This document shows, piece after piece, positions 28,782 through 37,287 of a stretch of DNA of 64,000 bases. Under the pieces are notes generated by a model, which was not told where the DNA came from, made no database searches, and saw only the letters and a list, made by a program, of their open reading frames with translations. The first letter of the stretch is position 1. Each line of letters begins with the position of its first letter. Position numbers and translations under genes: made by a program. Source of the DNA: an uncultured Clostridia bacterium (GTDB lineage: Bacteria; Bacillota; Clostridia; Christensenellales; Borkfalkiaceae); the NCBI GenBank assembly GCA_934278995.1, contig CAKQWM010000003.1, positions 134,895-198,894 of the forward strand, read 5' to 3'.

Positions 28782-29283
28782 TTCTCACCGCCATTATAAA
28801 AAGTAAGGTTATAATCAGGCATAACGTAGTAACGAATTTTAGTTTGTAATATATTTTAACGTAGTCGTCTTTTCCTATATATACCGTTGATTTAAGTTTG
28901 ATAAAGTCTTTTTTTGCCATTATTTGCGGGCATAAAAAATTGCTTGCGACCGTAATTACACCCCCGAAATTGCAATATTTGGGCGAAAAAGGAAAAGACG
29001 CTACGAGCCTTGACGATAACAACTCAAAATATTTTTTGTCTTTAAGTTTGATTTTTATCTTATTCATATCGTCTTTTTTAAACATTCGCGCGCGTTTATC
29101 GGAATGATGCAGTATATATTCCCCTTCGCATTTTTCTACGAATCCGCCGAAGATTTTTACTTTTTTATAAAGATAAACCGAAAAATTCAGTCGTTTGCTT
29201 TCACCGTCAAAAAATACGTAAACGCCGAATATCAGCGGAAAAAACAATATAACCGTAATCAGAGCAAATAAAAAAACAGGCAT
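28771..29283 (-). CDS. DUF2953-like membrane protein (YtfI-like)
   Basis: A 170-residue protein with hydrophobic segments at both ends (residues 3-25 and about 145-165) and a basic middle. In many Clostridia and Bacilli a DUF2953/YtfI protein lies directly before gerW (ytfJ), and the size, membrane layout and YLYKKVKIFGG segment agree. It overlaps gerW by 11 nt. Function unknown; a sporulation role is inferred only from its partner. Confidence 0.65.
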   Translation of the reverse strand: MPVFLFALITVILFFPLIFGVYVFFDGESKRLNFSVYLYKKVKIFGGFVEKCEGEYILHHSDKRARMFKKDDMNKIKIKLKDKKYFELLSSRLVASFPFSPKYCNFGGVITVASNFLCPQIMAKKDFIKLKSTVYIGKDDYVKIYYKLKFVTTLCLIITLLFIMAVRNEK

Positions 29284-29390
29284 AATTACTTACACCTATT
29301 TTTTGCATTGAAATTCTATTTATACGCGTTATCCGATCCCATCTCGGGAAAACGCTTTTTTATATTCTTGATAAAACCAAAGTAACGCTC

Positions 29391-30566
29391 TTATTTGTAA
29401 AGTTTGGACACCCCTGTTCTTATAGCGGTTTCCTTAACTTTTTCGGCAACCGAATTATGCGCCCGCCTATCGAAAGCGTAAGGTAAAATGTAATCTCTCG
29501 ACAACTCTTTATCCGAAACACATTCGGCAATTCCCATGGACGCAGCCATCATCATTTCGACGTTTACCGTCGTGGCGCGCGCGTCCAAAGCGCCTCTGAA
29601 AAGCCCCGGAAAAACAAGAACGTTGTTTATCTGGTTTGCGTACTGCGAGGACCCCGTCCCCACGATGTACGCACCCGCGTCGAAAGCGTCCTCAGGCAAA
29701 ATTTCGGGTACGGGATTTGCGCACGTAAATAAGATAGGTTTATCCGCCATCGAGCGAACCATATCTTTCGTAACGCAGTCGGCAACCGAAACGCCTATTA
29801 AAACGTCGGCTCCGCTCATTGCAACGTCAAGTTTGCCGACGAGTTTTCTCGGATTAGTTATCTTTGATAATTCTCTTTGAGCCGGGTTAAAGGATTGCGT
29901 ATCTTCCAAAATACCGTTCCGACTGCACGCCACTATATCTTTAACGCCGAAATTCAATAAAAATTTAACTATCGCGGTGCCTGCGGCGCCCGCGCCGTTA
30001 ACGACCACTTTAATATCTTCCATTTTTTTACCGACGATTTTCAACGCGTTGATAAGCGCAGCGGCGGTTACTATCGCCGTACCGTGCTGGTCGTCGTGAA
30101 AAACGGGTATGTCGAGTTCTTCTTTTAATCTCGTTTCGATTTCAAAGCAACGCGGCGCGGAAATATCTTCAAGGTTTATTCCGCCGAAAGAACCCGATAA
30201 AAGTTTGATGGTTTTAATTATTTCTTCCGTATCTTTTGATTTGATGCATAACGGATAAGCATCGACGCCGCCGAAAGTTTTGAATAAAGCGCATTTGCCT
30301 TCCATTACGGGCATACCCGCTTCGGGACCGATGTCACCCAAGCCCAAAACAGCTGTTCCGTCGGTTATTACGGGAACGGTATTCCAACGCCTTGTAAGGC
30401 AGAAACTCTTTTCTACGTCTTCATGAATCGCCATACAAGGTTCTGCAACTCCCGGCGTATAGGCTAAGGAAAGTTTTTCTCTCGTATCGACTTCCACTCT
30501 CGAAACAATTTCGATTTTGCCTTTCCATTCTGCGTGTTTTTTAAGTGATTCTTCTCTTATATTCAT
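29391..30566 (-). CDS. NAD(P)-dependent malic enzyme
   Basis: Oxidative decarboxylation of malate to pyruvate and CO2. The 391-residue protein is of the short bacterial type: SLAYTPGVAEPC, VITDGTAVLGLGDIGPEAGMPVMEGK, the metal-binding PVFHDDQHGTAIV and the Rossmann glycine motif VVNGAGAAGTAI are all present. It could supply pyruvate and reducing power; together with the carboxyltransferase operon at 54153-59063 it connects C4 and C3 acids. It sits between scpB and the DUF2953 gene, interrupting an otherwise common clostridial gene order. Confidence 0.95.
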   Translation of the reverse strand: MNIREESLKKHAEWKGKIEIVSRVEVDTREKLSLAYTPGVAEPCMAIHEDVEKSFCLTRRWNTVPVITDGTAVLGLGDIGPEAGMPVMEGKCALFKTFGGVDAYPLCIKSKDTEEIIKTIKLLSGSFGGINLEDISAPRCFEIETRLKEELDIPVFHDDQHGTAIVTAAALINALKIVGKKMEDIKVVVNGAGAAGTAIVKFLLNFGVKDIVACSRNGILEDTQSFNPAQRELSKITNPRKLVGKLDVAMSGADVLIGVSVADCVTKDMVRSMADKPILFTCANPVPEILPEDAFDAGAYIVGTGSSQYANQINNVLVFPGLFRGALDARATTVNVEMMMAASMGIAECVSDKELSRDYILPYAFDRRAHNSVAEKVKETAIRTGVSKLYK

Positions 30567-30578
30567 AAAAACAACTCC

Positions 30579-30622
30579 GTTTTAATATCTCGTTTTATTC
30601 GTTTTAATATCTCGGTTTATTC
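30579..30622. repeat. 22-bp tandem duplication over the scpB stop
   Basis: Two adjacent 22-bp copies (30579-30600 and 30601-30622), differing at one base. The second copy includes the scpB stop codon at 30617-30619, so the duplication arose at the gene's end. Confidence 0.85.
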
Positions 30623-31369
30623 GTCGTCATCGTCGTCATCGTCTTCTTCAGCCGACAACACGGTGTAATTTTCGCCTTCCAGAAAATCGGGAACTTCTTC
30701 TTCTATATTCGGGAACTCGAATTCTTCGAGTTTTTCGTCGTTGACTTCGCCTCTTGTTTTTAAAGAAGAAAAATCGATTTCCTGCGGGGTATCCGCTTTA
30801 CCCTCGACGTATTCGGGTTTTTTGTACAAATAAGAATCGTCCGTACCCGTTGACATCTTTATACGAGCCATAAGTTCGTCGTAATCGGGCAATTCGTCAA
30901 GCGACGATATCTGAAATCGTTTTAAAAATTCGTCCGTCGTACCGAAAAGTACGGGGCGACCTACGGCATCCTTGCGTCCTACGACTTCAATAACCTTCAT
31001 TTCGAGAAGTTTTTGGATAGCGTACTCGCTGTTACCCCTTATTTCTTCAAGATCGAGCCTCGTAACCGGTTGCTTATACGCGACGATAGCAGCCGTTTCG
31101 AGCATACTTTTGGAAAGTTCTCTTTCCCTTATGGGATTTAAAACGAGCGAAACCGGCTCTGCATTTTTAGGGTTAGACGAAAATTGTAATTTGTTATTGA
31201 AAATCAATAAATTTATTCCGCAAGGATCGGAATATTTTTCCTGAAGCAATTTTGCCGCTTTTAAAATTTCTCTATCGGTGTAGTCTATTCTTTCGGAAAT
31301 ATCGCTTATTGCTACGGCTTTACCGCTTATAAATAAAATAGACTCAATTATACTCGTCAATTTCTCCAA
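30617..31369 (-). CDS. scpB: Segregation and condensation protein B
   Basis: ScpB is a winged-helix protein that dimerises and, with ScpA, bridges SMC heads in chromosome condensation. The product has two winged-helix domains (about 5-165; RELSKSMLETAAIVAYKQPVTRLDLEEIRG is the family core, given here as its region 91-120) and a long acidic tail ending in a run of Asp. A TTG start at 31369 (EKLTSIIES) is chosen because AGGAG lies 8 nt upstream; the GTG three codons earlier overlaps that AGGAG and is implausible. The gene starts within the 3' end of scpA. Confidence 0.93.
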   Translation of the reverse strand: MEKLTSIIESILFISGKAVAISDISERIDYTDREILKAAKLLQEKYSDPCGINLLIFNNKLQFSSNPKNAEPVSLVLNPIRERELSKSMLETAAIVAYKQPVTRLDLEEIRGNSEYAIQKLLEMKVIEVVGRKDAVGRPVLFGTTDEFLKRFQISSLDELPDYDELMARIKMSTGTDDSYLYKKPEYVEGKADTPQEIDFSSLKTRGEVNDEKLEEFEFPNIEEEVPDFLEGENYTVLSAEEDDDDDDDE

Positions 31370-32141
31370 TTTCTTCACTCCTGTCAGGGTTTAAAGTTAT
31401 CGTAATATCGTCGTAAATCGCCTTCTGCTCAACAAGAATATACTGATGCTTCAAAAGTTCGAGCATGGCTTGAAAGGTCGTAATCAATTCGTTTTTGGTG
31501 TAATACCTCGTAAATAACTCAAAAAAACTGCAACTTTCGCGTTCTAAAAGGGTTTCTTTTATAAATTCGATTTTATCTCTTACGGTAAAGACTTCTTTCG
31601 GTATGCTTTTATCGGTAGTTCTGTTTACCTCCCTTATATCGACCTGCTCCATAAGTTTGGCAAACGCCTTGATAAGCCCTTGAAGAGTAAAATCTTTATA
31701 AATTATTCTTACGTCGAAAGCAGACTCGTCCGGTTCTTTATAAAACCTGTCAACCGTTTCGATTTCTTTGAGTTGTTCGGCTTTTTCTTTGAAAATCTTG
31801 TATTCCTCTATTTTTCTTATCAAAGCCGCTTTCGGATCTTCCTCCGTTTCTTCGGGTTCGAGCGACGGCAATACCGAACGGGCTTTAATATCCAGTATGG
31901 TAGCAGCCATTGCCAGATACTCGCTTGCTTTTTCTATATCGAGCCTGTCAACCGATTGAATGTATTCCAAAAACTGTTCGGTAACCTCGGATACGAAAAT
32001 ATCTTTAATTTCTATTTGCGCCTGTTTTATAAGGTACAGCAAAAGGTCGAGCGGGCCGTCGAAATTTTCGAGTTTAGTATTATAATCTACGACCGACTCG
32101 AACTTATCTATATTAACTTTTTTCTTATCGCTTGCAGCCAC
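31344..32141 (-). CDS. scpA: Segregation and condensation protein A
   Basis: ScpA is the kleisin that links SMC head domains. The 265-residue protein shows the kleisin N-terminal motif FDGPLDLLLYLIKQAQIEI, with DIFVSEVTEQFLEYI and SEYLAMAATILDIKARSVLP, and the C-terminal winged helix (EREVNRT... FFELFTRYYTKNELITTFQAMLEL region, about 190-235). It lies 15 nt downstream of the site-2 protease gene and overlaps scpB. The pairing protease-scpA-scpB is common in Clostridia. Confidence 0.96.
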   Translation of the reverse strand: MAASDKKKVNIDKFESVVDYNTKLENFDGPLDLLLYLIKQAQIEIKDIFVSEVTEQFLEYIQSVDRLDIEKASEYLAMAATILDIKARSVLPSLEPEETEEDPKAALIRKIEEYKIFKEKAEQLKEIETVDRFYKEPDESAFDVRIIYKDFTLQGLIKAFAKLMEQVDIREVNRTTDKSIPKEVFTVRDKIEFIKETLLERESCSFFELFTRYYTKNELITTFQAMLELLKHQYILVEQKAIYDDITITLNPDRSEEIGEIDEYN

Positions 32142-32156
32142 TTTTTACCCTCGAAA

Positions 32157-32861
32157 TCAAATGAATAAGTTAAAAATCCAATGCCAGAACAATTCTATCG
32201 GAAATCTTACCCAAGCCGTCAAAACACTCATCAGAAAACCGAATAAATCAACGTAAACTAATTGCGGAACGTACTCCGTCAACCAGTTGATTAAAATCAG
32301 CGCGAGCAAACAAATATGACCGTATTTACGCAAAAATTGTAAAACTTTACTGTTCGGCTTTTTATAAAAAATAACTTCCATCACCCTGAAACCGTCAAGC
32401 GGAAACACGGGTATAAGATTAAACACGAGAAGATTTACGTTCAAAACAAAGATACAATAAAGCGTAAGTTTTAAAAGTAAGACGGCAAGATTTAAAAAAT
32501 TGCTGTCAAGCCCGGTCGGTAAATACGTCGCCGCGACAAGATAAACGGGATACAGCAGGAATGCCAGAATGAGGTTCATCGTTACGCCCGCTATCGATAC
32601 CAAAAAGTAATCGCGCCTTAAATGTCTGAAATTATACGGGTTTATGGGAACGGGTTTTGCCCAGCCGAATTTCGCTACCAAAAGCATGATAAGCCCGACT
32701 GCGTCGAAATGCGCAAACGGATTCAGGGTAAGTCTTCCGTGAATCTTCGGCGTTTCGTCCCCCGATTTATACGCTACGAACGCGTGGGCGAATTCATGCG
32801 CCGGCATAACTACCAAAATAGCGAGAAATAACGCTACGTAAGTTAAAATTTTCTCTGTCAT
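32157..32861 (-). CDS. Site-2 protease family protein (M50)
   Basis: Membrane-embedded zinc metalloprotease. The HExxH motif is in MPAHEFAHAFVAY and the third ligand motif is NLIPVFPLDG. Six or so hydrophobic segments are seen. The ATG at 32861 (MTEKILTYV) is preferred over an upstream TTG at 32882. A promoter fits just upstream on the minus strand: TTGCTT, 17 bp, TACAAT (32871-32876), which would start the transcript only a few nucleotides before the ATG. No ribosome-binding site is present, so the mRNA may be nearly leaderless. scpA and scpB follow. Confidence 0.88.
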   Translation of the reverse strand: MTEKILTYVALFLAILVVMPAHEFAHAFVAYKSGDETPKIHGRLTLNPFAHFDAVGLIMLLVAKFGWAKPVPINPYNFRHLRRDYFLVSIAGVTMNLILAFLLYPVYLVAATYLPTGLDSNFLNLAVLLLKLTLYCIFVLNVNLLVFNLIPVFPLDGFRVMEVIFYKKPNSKVLQFLRKYGHICLLALILINWLTEYVPQLVYVDLFGFLMSVLTAWVRFPIELFWHWIFNLFI

Positions 32862-32887
32862 AACATTACTATTGTAATGCAAAAATA

Positions 32888-32918
32888 CAAAAAAAGCAAG
32901 AAAAATTACTTTTCTTGC
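32888..32918 (-). terminator. Terminator after the second EamA gene
   Basis: A perfect 9-bp stem (GCAAGAAAA at 32896-32904 with its complement at 32910-32918) is followed leftwards by seven T's. It separates the EamA gene from the protease promoter. Confidence 0.88.
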
Positions 32919-32955
32919 ACTACAATTTGTTACGATATCGTTAAGATTTCGTAAA

Positions 32956-33894
32956 TTATGGTCGATTATCCGCTTCCTTTTTCTTTTTTTTGCGCTTGAA
33001 AGAATTTATCTGACATAAAACTATAGCCGTAAACATAAGAAAACAGCCCAAAAATTGCATGGGTGTTTCGTTGATTTTGTTTCCCGTGAACAAACAAGCC
33101 ACAACGTCGAACAAAAGAGCAAAAGCCGATTCAAACGATAATAAAAGAGAAACGACGGCGGGATTAGTTCCCTTTTGCGCTGTAATTTGCAAGGTATAAC
33201 CTATCGCGCTCGAACATACGCCGAGGTATAAAAGCGGAAATATCGCCTCTTTAAAAGCAGTCGTCTCCACCTTTTCCACGCACAGAGAAATAACGCCCGA
33301 CAAAACGCCCGTTATTAAAAATTGAGCGCACGACAATTTTATTCCGTCAACATATCCGACGAAGTAGTCCACGAACATTATCTGCATGGCAAAAAAAAGC
33401 GCGGCGAGTATAAGATACAAATACGCGATACTGAAGTTAAGCGTATGGATTTCACAGATAAACGCAAGCCCTATAACGGCAAAAACTACGGATATCCAAA
33501 CGTTCAAACCGATTTTTCTTTTTAAAATCACCCCGAATATCGGCACGAGAACCATATATAAAGTGGTAATAAACGCGGCTTCCCCCGCCGTAGCGCCGTA
33601 GTCAATACCTAATTGTTGTAAATTCACAGCCACGCAAAGCGATAACCCGCAACACGTTCCGCCGATTATAAACATTTTTTTATTTATTGGTTTTGTCTCT
33701 TTTTTTTGCGCTTTTTTAACCGAAGTAAAACAAACGTCAACTACCGAAAGCGTTATTACGGCAAGCATACTCCTTGCAAAATTTATAAAAAACGGCGGTA
33801 AAACGTTGCTTAAATTACCCTGCGCCAAAAAAGCCGCCCCCCATATCGCGGCAGAAAGAACGGGCAAAACGAATTGACGAACGCTTTTGTTCAT
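32956..33894 (-). CDS. EamA/DMT family transporter
   Basis: A 312-residue membrane protein with about ten helices in two EamA repeats: VLPVLSAAIWGAAFLAQG at the start, GATAGEAAFITTLYMVLVP near the middle of the first half and GYTLQITAQKGTNPAVVS in the second. A strongly basic C terminus (SFKRKKKKKEADNRP) follows. GAGG precedes the ATG at 33894. A longer frame would extend into the terminal repeat of the 292-bp element upstream and is rejected. Substrate unknown. Confidence 0.9.
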   Translation of the reverse strand: MNKSVRQFVLPVLSAAIWGAAFLAQGNLSNVLPPFFINFARSMLAVITLSVVDVCFTSVKKAQKKETKPINKKMFIIGGTCCGLSLCVAVNLQQLGIDYGATAGEAAFITTLYMVLVPIFGVILKRKIGLNVWISVVFAVIGLAFICEIHTLNFSIAYLYLILAALFFAMQIMFVDYFVGYVDGIKLSCAQFLITGVLSGVISLCVEKVETTAFKEAIFPLLYLGVCSSAIGYTLQITAQKGTNPAVVSLLLSFESAFALLFDVVACLFTGNKINETPMQFLGCFLMFTAIVLCQINSFKRKKKKKEADNRP

Positions 33895-33943
33895 ATATAC
33901 CTCACTCAAATATTTTTGCTGTCGGTTTAACTTAAAACTTGCT

Positions 33944-34235
33944 AGGGATTCCATTCGTCATCGCTAATTACCGAAAAGGCGTCTTTTCAGCCCTTTTCCG
34001 TGACCGCTCGGGAGCAGTACGGATAGTACGGCATCCCTTACGCTCACGAAAAATCATCTGAAAATGCGCTCTTTTCGGTGCGAAGCATTTTTGCGGCGAA
34101 GAAATCGCCGATTTAGGTTAAGTTTTTGCAAGGCAAACGACCGAAAGCGTACTATACGTACGGTGATGGGAGTTTAACACAGCAAAAACCGATTTGTTCC
34201 CGCAAAAATAATTAGTGATAATGATTGGAATCCCT
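33944..34235. mobile_element. 292-bp element with terminal inverted repeats, copy 1
   Basis: The ends are imperfect inverted repeats of 27 bp: AGGGATTCCATTCGTCATCG at the left and a right end whose complement starts AGGGATTCCAATCATTATCA (4 mismatches in 27). A second copy at 63511-63803, in the same orientation, differs at about eight positions. No protein is encoded. The interior contains nested inverted repeats (TTTTCAG/CTGAAAA, then TTTTCCGTGA/TCACGAAAAA) able to fold into a long hairpin, plus the direct repeat GTACGGATAGTACGG. The layout is that of a MITE or another non-autonomous repeat. It lies between the EamA transporter and glyA. Confidence 0.85.
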
Positions 34236-34450
34236 CTAAAATAAAAATAAGCCCCGACGTAAACAGCCAAGACGAGCAACCGAAGATACGTATAAACTTC
34301 TATATGAAGATGCGTATAACCTTCGATATTTTTTTACATTTTATAATAAAACGTTTCTTTTGTCAAGCATAATAAAGGGGGTTTTAGTTTCGCCTTTTAC
34401 TTCAAAAACTTTTTTCTTTTAAAGGCTTTGAAATTCCTTTGCCAAATAAT

Positions 34451-34479
34451 TTGATTTTTGTATCTTTTTATGTTATCAT
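34451..34479 (+). promoter_or_regulatory. glyA promoter
   Basis: -35 TTGATT (34451-34456), 17-bp spacer, -10 TATCAT (34474-34479) preceded by TGT. The same extended -10 is used by lexA and tRNA-Ala in this window. Confidence 0.75.
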
Positions 34480-34515
34480 CGTACCATAAACTGACTTTTA
34501 AACGGAGGATAAAGT

Positions 34516-35757
34516 ATGCCGATCGGTTATTCTCACCTTAAATTTTGCGATTACGTTATTTACGACGCCATCAAAAGCGAAACCAAAAGACAAAAAAATA
34601 CGTTGGAACTTATCGCAAGCGAAAATTTTGCTTCGAGAGCCGTTCTGGAAGCAATGGGTAGCGTGTTGACGAATAAATATGCAGAAGGTTATCCCGGCAA
34701 ACGCTATTACGGCGGTTGTAAGAACATCGATATTATCGAGAGCGTAGCAATAGAAAGATTAAAAACGTTGTACGGCGCGGAACACGCAAACGTTCAGCCT
34801 CATAGCGGCGCAAGCGCAAATTTTGCGGTTTATTTCGCCCTTTTATCCCCCGGCGACACTTTAATGGGCATGAGTTTATCCCACGGCGGACACCTTACCC
34901 ACGGTTCTCCCGTGAACGTAAGCGGTAAATATTTCAATATCGTACCGTACGGCGTCGATCCCTCAAGCGGATTGATCGATTACGACGAAGTCGAAAAACT
35001 CGCAAAAAATACAAAGCCTAAAATGATAGTTGCGGGAGCAAGCGCCTACCCTCGCGCAATAGATTTTGCAAGGTTCAGACAAATTGCCGATGAAGTCGGC
35101 GCCTATCTGATGGTAGATATGGCGCATATCGCGGGGCTTGTGGCGGCAGGGCTTCATCAAAACCCCGTCCCTTACGCCGACGTGGTTACGAGTACGACTC
35201 ATAAAACGTTACGCGGTCCGCGCGGCGGTATTATTCTGTGTAAAGAAAAGTGCGCTAAACTAATAGATAAAGCCATATTCCCCGGAACGCAGGGCGGTCC
35301 CCTCGAACACGTCATAGCGGGTAAAGCGGTCGCTTTCGGCGAAGCGTTGCGCCCCGAATTTAAGTCTTATCAAAAACAAGTCGTTTTAAACGCGAAAACG
35401 ATGGCGGACGAGTTTACGAAAAACGGCATCGATCTCGTTTCGGGCGGAACGGATAATCACCTGATGCTTCTCGACTTATCGGACACCCTCGTTACGGGCA
35501 TGGAAGCAGAAAACCTTTTGGAAAAAGCAAATATCACCGTAAACAAAAACACCGTGCCGAACGAAAAACGTAAACCTACCGTAACGAGCGGTATAAGAAT
35601 AGGCACGCCCGCCGTTACGACGAGAGGAATGAAAGAAGCCGAGATGATTACGATTGCCGATATTATTTCGGACGTAATAATAAACGGCAAATCCGCAATC
35701 AAAAAAGCCCGTAAAACGGTTGCCGATATGTGCAAACGTTTCCCCTTGGATTACTGA
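34516..35757 (+). CDS. glyA: Serine hydroxymethyltransferase
   Basis: PLP enzyme that interconverts serine and glycine with tetrahydrofolate, the main source of one-carbon units. The 413-residue protein has [35 protein letters not shown] and the PLP-binding [14 protein letters not shown] with Lys230. GGAGG precedes the ATG. It has its own promoter and stands alone. A small leftward terminator was not seen after it; the next gene is tRNA-Ala, 180 bp on. Confidence 0.98.
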   Translation: MPIGYSHLKFCDYVIYDAIKSETKRQKNTLELIASENFASRAVLEAMGSVLTNKYAEGYPGKRYYGGCKNIDIIESVAIERLKTLYGAEHANVQPHSGASANFAVYFALLSPGDTLMGMSLSHGGHLTHGSPVNVSGKYFNIVPYGVDPSSGLIDYDEVEKLAKNTKPKMIVAGASAYPRAIDFARFRQIADEVGAYLMVDMAHIAGLVAAGLHQNPVPYADVVTSTTHKTLRGPRGGIILCKEKCAKLIDKAIFPGTQGGPLEHVIAGKAVAFGEALRPEFKSYQKQVVLNAKTMADEFTKNGIDLVSGGTDNHLMLLDLSDTLVTGMEAENLLEKANITVNKNTVPNEKRKPTVTSGIRIGTPAVTTRGMKEAEMITIADIISDVIINGKSAIKKARKTVADMCKRFPLDY

Positions 35758-35891
35758 ATTTTGCGCAACTTTCAAACCGACTATAAATATACTTTATAAC
35801 TATTTAACGTTTATAACGGCTTTTTATTTCAAAAGCAGATAATTTTCTTTGATTTTTTAGTAGTATAGTCGTAAAAATATCGAAAAAACGA

Positions 35892-35920
35892 TTGATTTTT
35901 ACCTTTTCGTGTGTTATCAT
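35892..35920 (+). promoter_or_regulatory. tRNA-Ala promoter
   Basis: -35 TTGATT (35892-35897), 17-bp spacer, -10 TATCAT (35915-35920) with the TGT extension; start expected about 13 bp before the tRNA. Confidence 0.75.
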
Positions 35921-35939
35921 ATATAAGGTAACACGCCAC

Positions 35940-36012
<73 letters not shown>

Positions 36013-36015
<3 letters not shown>

Positions 36016-36054
36016 GCAAAAAAGGATAGGTTTATGCCTATCCTTTTTTGCTGG
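36013..36054 (+). terminator. tRNA-Ala terminator
   Basis: A perfect 18-bp hairpin (36013-36030 with 36037-36054, loop TTTATG). Its first bases are the CCA end of the tRNA, so the stem sequesters the tRNA 3' end in the unprocessed transcript. Confidence 0.85.
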
Positions 36055-36093
36055 CGGATAGATACAAAAGGGAACGGCGGATTATATAAAACA

Positions 36094-36253
36094 CCTCATC
36101 CGTCGCTACGCGACACCTTCCTCCTCCGAGGGGAAGGCTGATATGGACGGGCGAAATATATAAAACAATCCCTCCGTCACGCTGACGCGTGCCACCTCCC
36201 TTTACACAAGGGAGGCTAAAATGTTTTCCTATTTTATACAAGGGAGGCTAAAA
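36094..36253. repeat. Palindromic intergenic repeats (two full, one partial)
   Basis: Two related units at 36094-36140 and 36170-36217, and a partial third at 36233-36253 that repeats the end of unit two (ACAAGGGAGGCTAAAA). Each has two hairpins: a small one (GTCGC/GCGAC, or GTCACGCTGACGCGTG) and a larger one (CCTTCC/GGGAAGG, or CCTCCCTT/AAGGGAGG). They resemble the short palindromic intergenic repeats often seen in gut Clostridia genomes. No gene is present; the rest of 36055-36300 shows nothing else. Confidence 0.8.
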
Positions 36254-36308
36254 CACAGAAAAGCGAATTTAAAAGTTTAACCGAAGAAATTTCAGGGAGG
36301 ATATTATT

Positions 36309-36773
36309 TTGAGCAATAACAAACAACTGACCATAACTGCGGTTGAAGACGCATTAAAGCGTTTAAGCGAAGAAAAAACTGTTGAAAGCGCAATAAACTA
36401 CGCCGTACAATACTTTGAGCGTTTCAAAGGCAGGCAGGGTTATTACGATTATTTTATTATGTCGAAAAACGATCCGTACAGCGTTTTTAAAGGTCATTAC
36501 GCGGGAAACTACGTCAAATTTACCTACGACGGGAAGGACGAAAACGGAACGCTTAAATTTAACGTTATAGCCTACGCCGAAAACGATTTTCCCTGTTCGA
36601 TGAGTAACTACGAAGCCTTAATGGAAAGTTTGCTTGAAGAAATAAAAAAACGTTCCTTTAGCGACGTAATCAAACCCGCTATCAACAAAATCAATTCTAA
36701 AATCAAGCAATTTTGCGACGTAAAACTTACTTTTTCATTCAACGTTAAATGGAAAATGAAAATTATCGATTAA
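36309..36773 (+). CDS. Hypothetical protein
   Basis: A 154-residue soluble protein, basic at its C terminus (KLTFSFNVKWKMKIID). The start is TTG at 36309, supported by AGGGAGG eight bases upstream. An N-terminal helical part (ALKRLSEEKTVESAINYAVQYFERF) is followed by a beta-rich core (YYDYFIMSKNDPYSVFKG, YVKFTYDGKDENGTLKFNVIAYAEND, read as separate strands). No signal peptide, no recognised family. A terminator follows at 36780-36818. Confidence 0.7.
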   Translation: MSNNKQLTITAVEDALKRLSEEKTVESAINYAVQYFERFKGRQGYYDYFIMSKNDPYSVFKGHYAGNYVKFTYDGKDENGTLKFNVIAYAENDFPCSMSNYEALMESLLEEIKKRSFSDVIKPAINKINSKIKQFCDVKLTFSFNVKWKMKIID

Positions 36774-36779
36774 AAAATG

Positions 36780-36818
36780 CCGAAGTTACGGAAAGATTTT
36801 CCCGACTTCGGTTTTTTT
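36780..36818 (+). terminator. Terminator after the hypothetical gene
   Basis: Stem CCGAAGT (36780-36786) with ACTTCGG (36805-36811), then seven T's. Confidence 0.85.
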
Positions 36819-36856
36819 AAGCCGAAATTCAAAATTCATATACTTTTTTAGACACT

Positions 36857-37131
36857 ATAAACGCAAAAAAACCGCCCGAAGACGGTTTTTATACAGAGAT
36901 TTTTGACGTTTTAGATAATTCATAAATTTTTCTTAAATTTAGTTTTTAAAAAGAAGAAAAATACTTTAATAAACAGAATAAACGCAAAAAAACCGTCGAA
37001 AGACGGTTTTATACAAAGGTTTTTGACGTTTTAGATAATTCATAAATTTTTCTTAAATTTAGTTTTTATAAAGGAAAAAAAGTATTAACAAGCGAAATAA
37101 ACGCAAAAAAACCGCCCGAAGACGGTTTTTT
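36857..37131. repeat. Tandem ~120-bp repeat carrying terminator hairpins
   Basis: Units start at 36857, 36978 and 37097 (periods 121 and 119; the third is cut short). Each begins ATAAACGC and carries an A-run, a hairpin (ACCGCCCGAAGACGGT in units one and three, ACCGTCGAAAGACGGT in unit two) and a T-run, so it can end transcription in both directions. The array separates the rightward hypothetical gene from the leftward uL15-like gene. The unit-two hairpin has one more base pair than the others. Confidence 0.88.
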
Positions 37132-37133
37132 GT

Positions 37134-37274
37134 ATGATAAATATTTTTTTCGATTTGTAAGATAAATATCGGTTTACGATTTGTAAGATAAATATTTTTT
37201 TCGATTTGTAAGATAAATATCGGTTTTCAATTTGAAAGATAAATCTCGTTTCGATTTGAAAAATATCGGTTTTG
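37134..37274. repeat. AT-rich ~25-bp tandem repeats
   Basis: About five degenerate copies of a 25-26-bp unit beginning CGATTTGTAAGATAAATAT (clear copies at 37151, 37177 and 37202), decaying towards 37274 just before the uL15-like gene's stop. Confidence 0.8.
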
Positions 37275-37287
37275 GCGCGAATAAACC

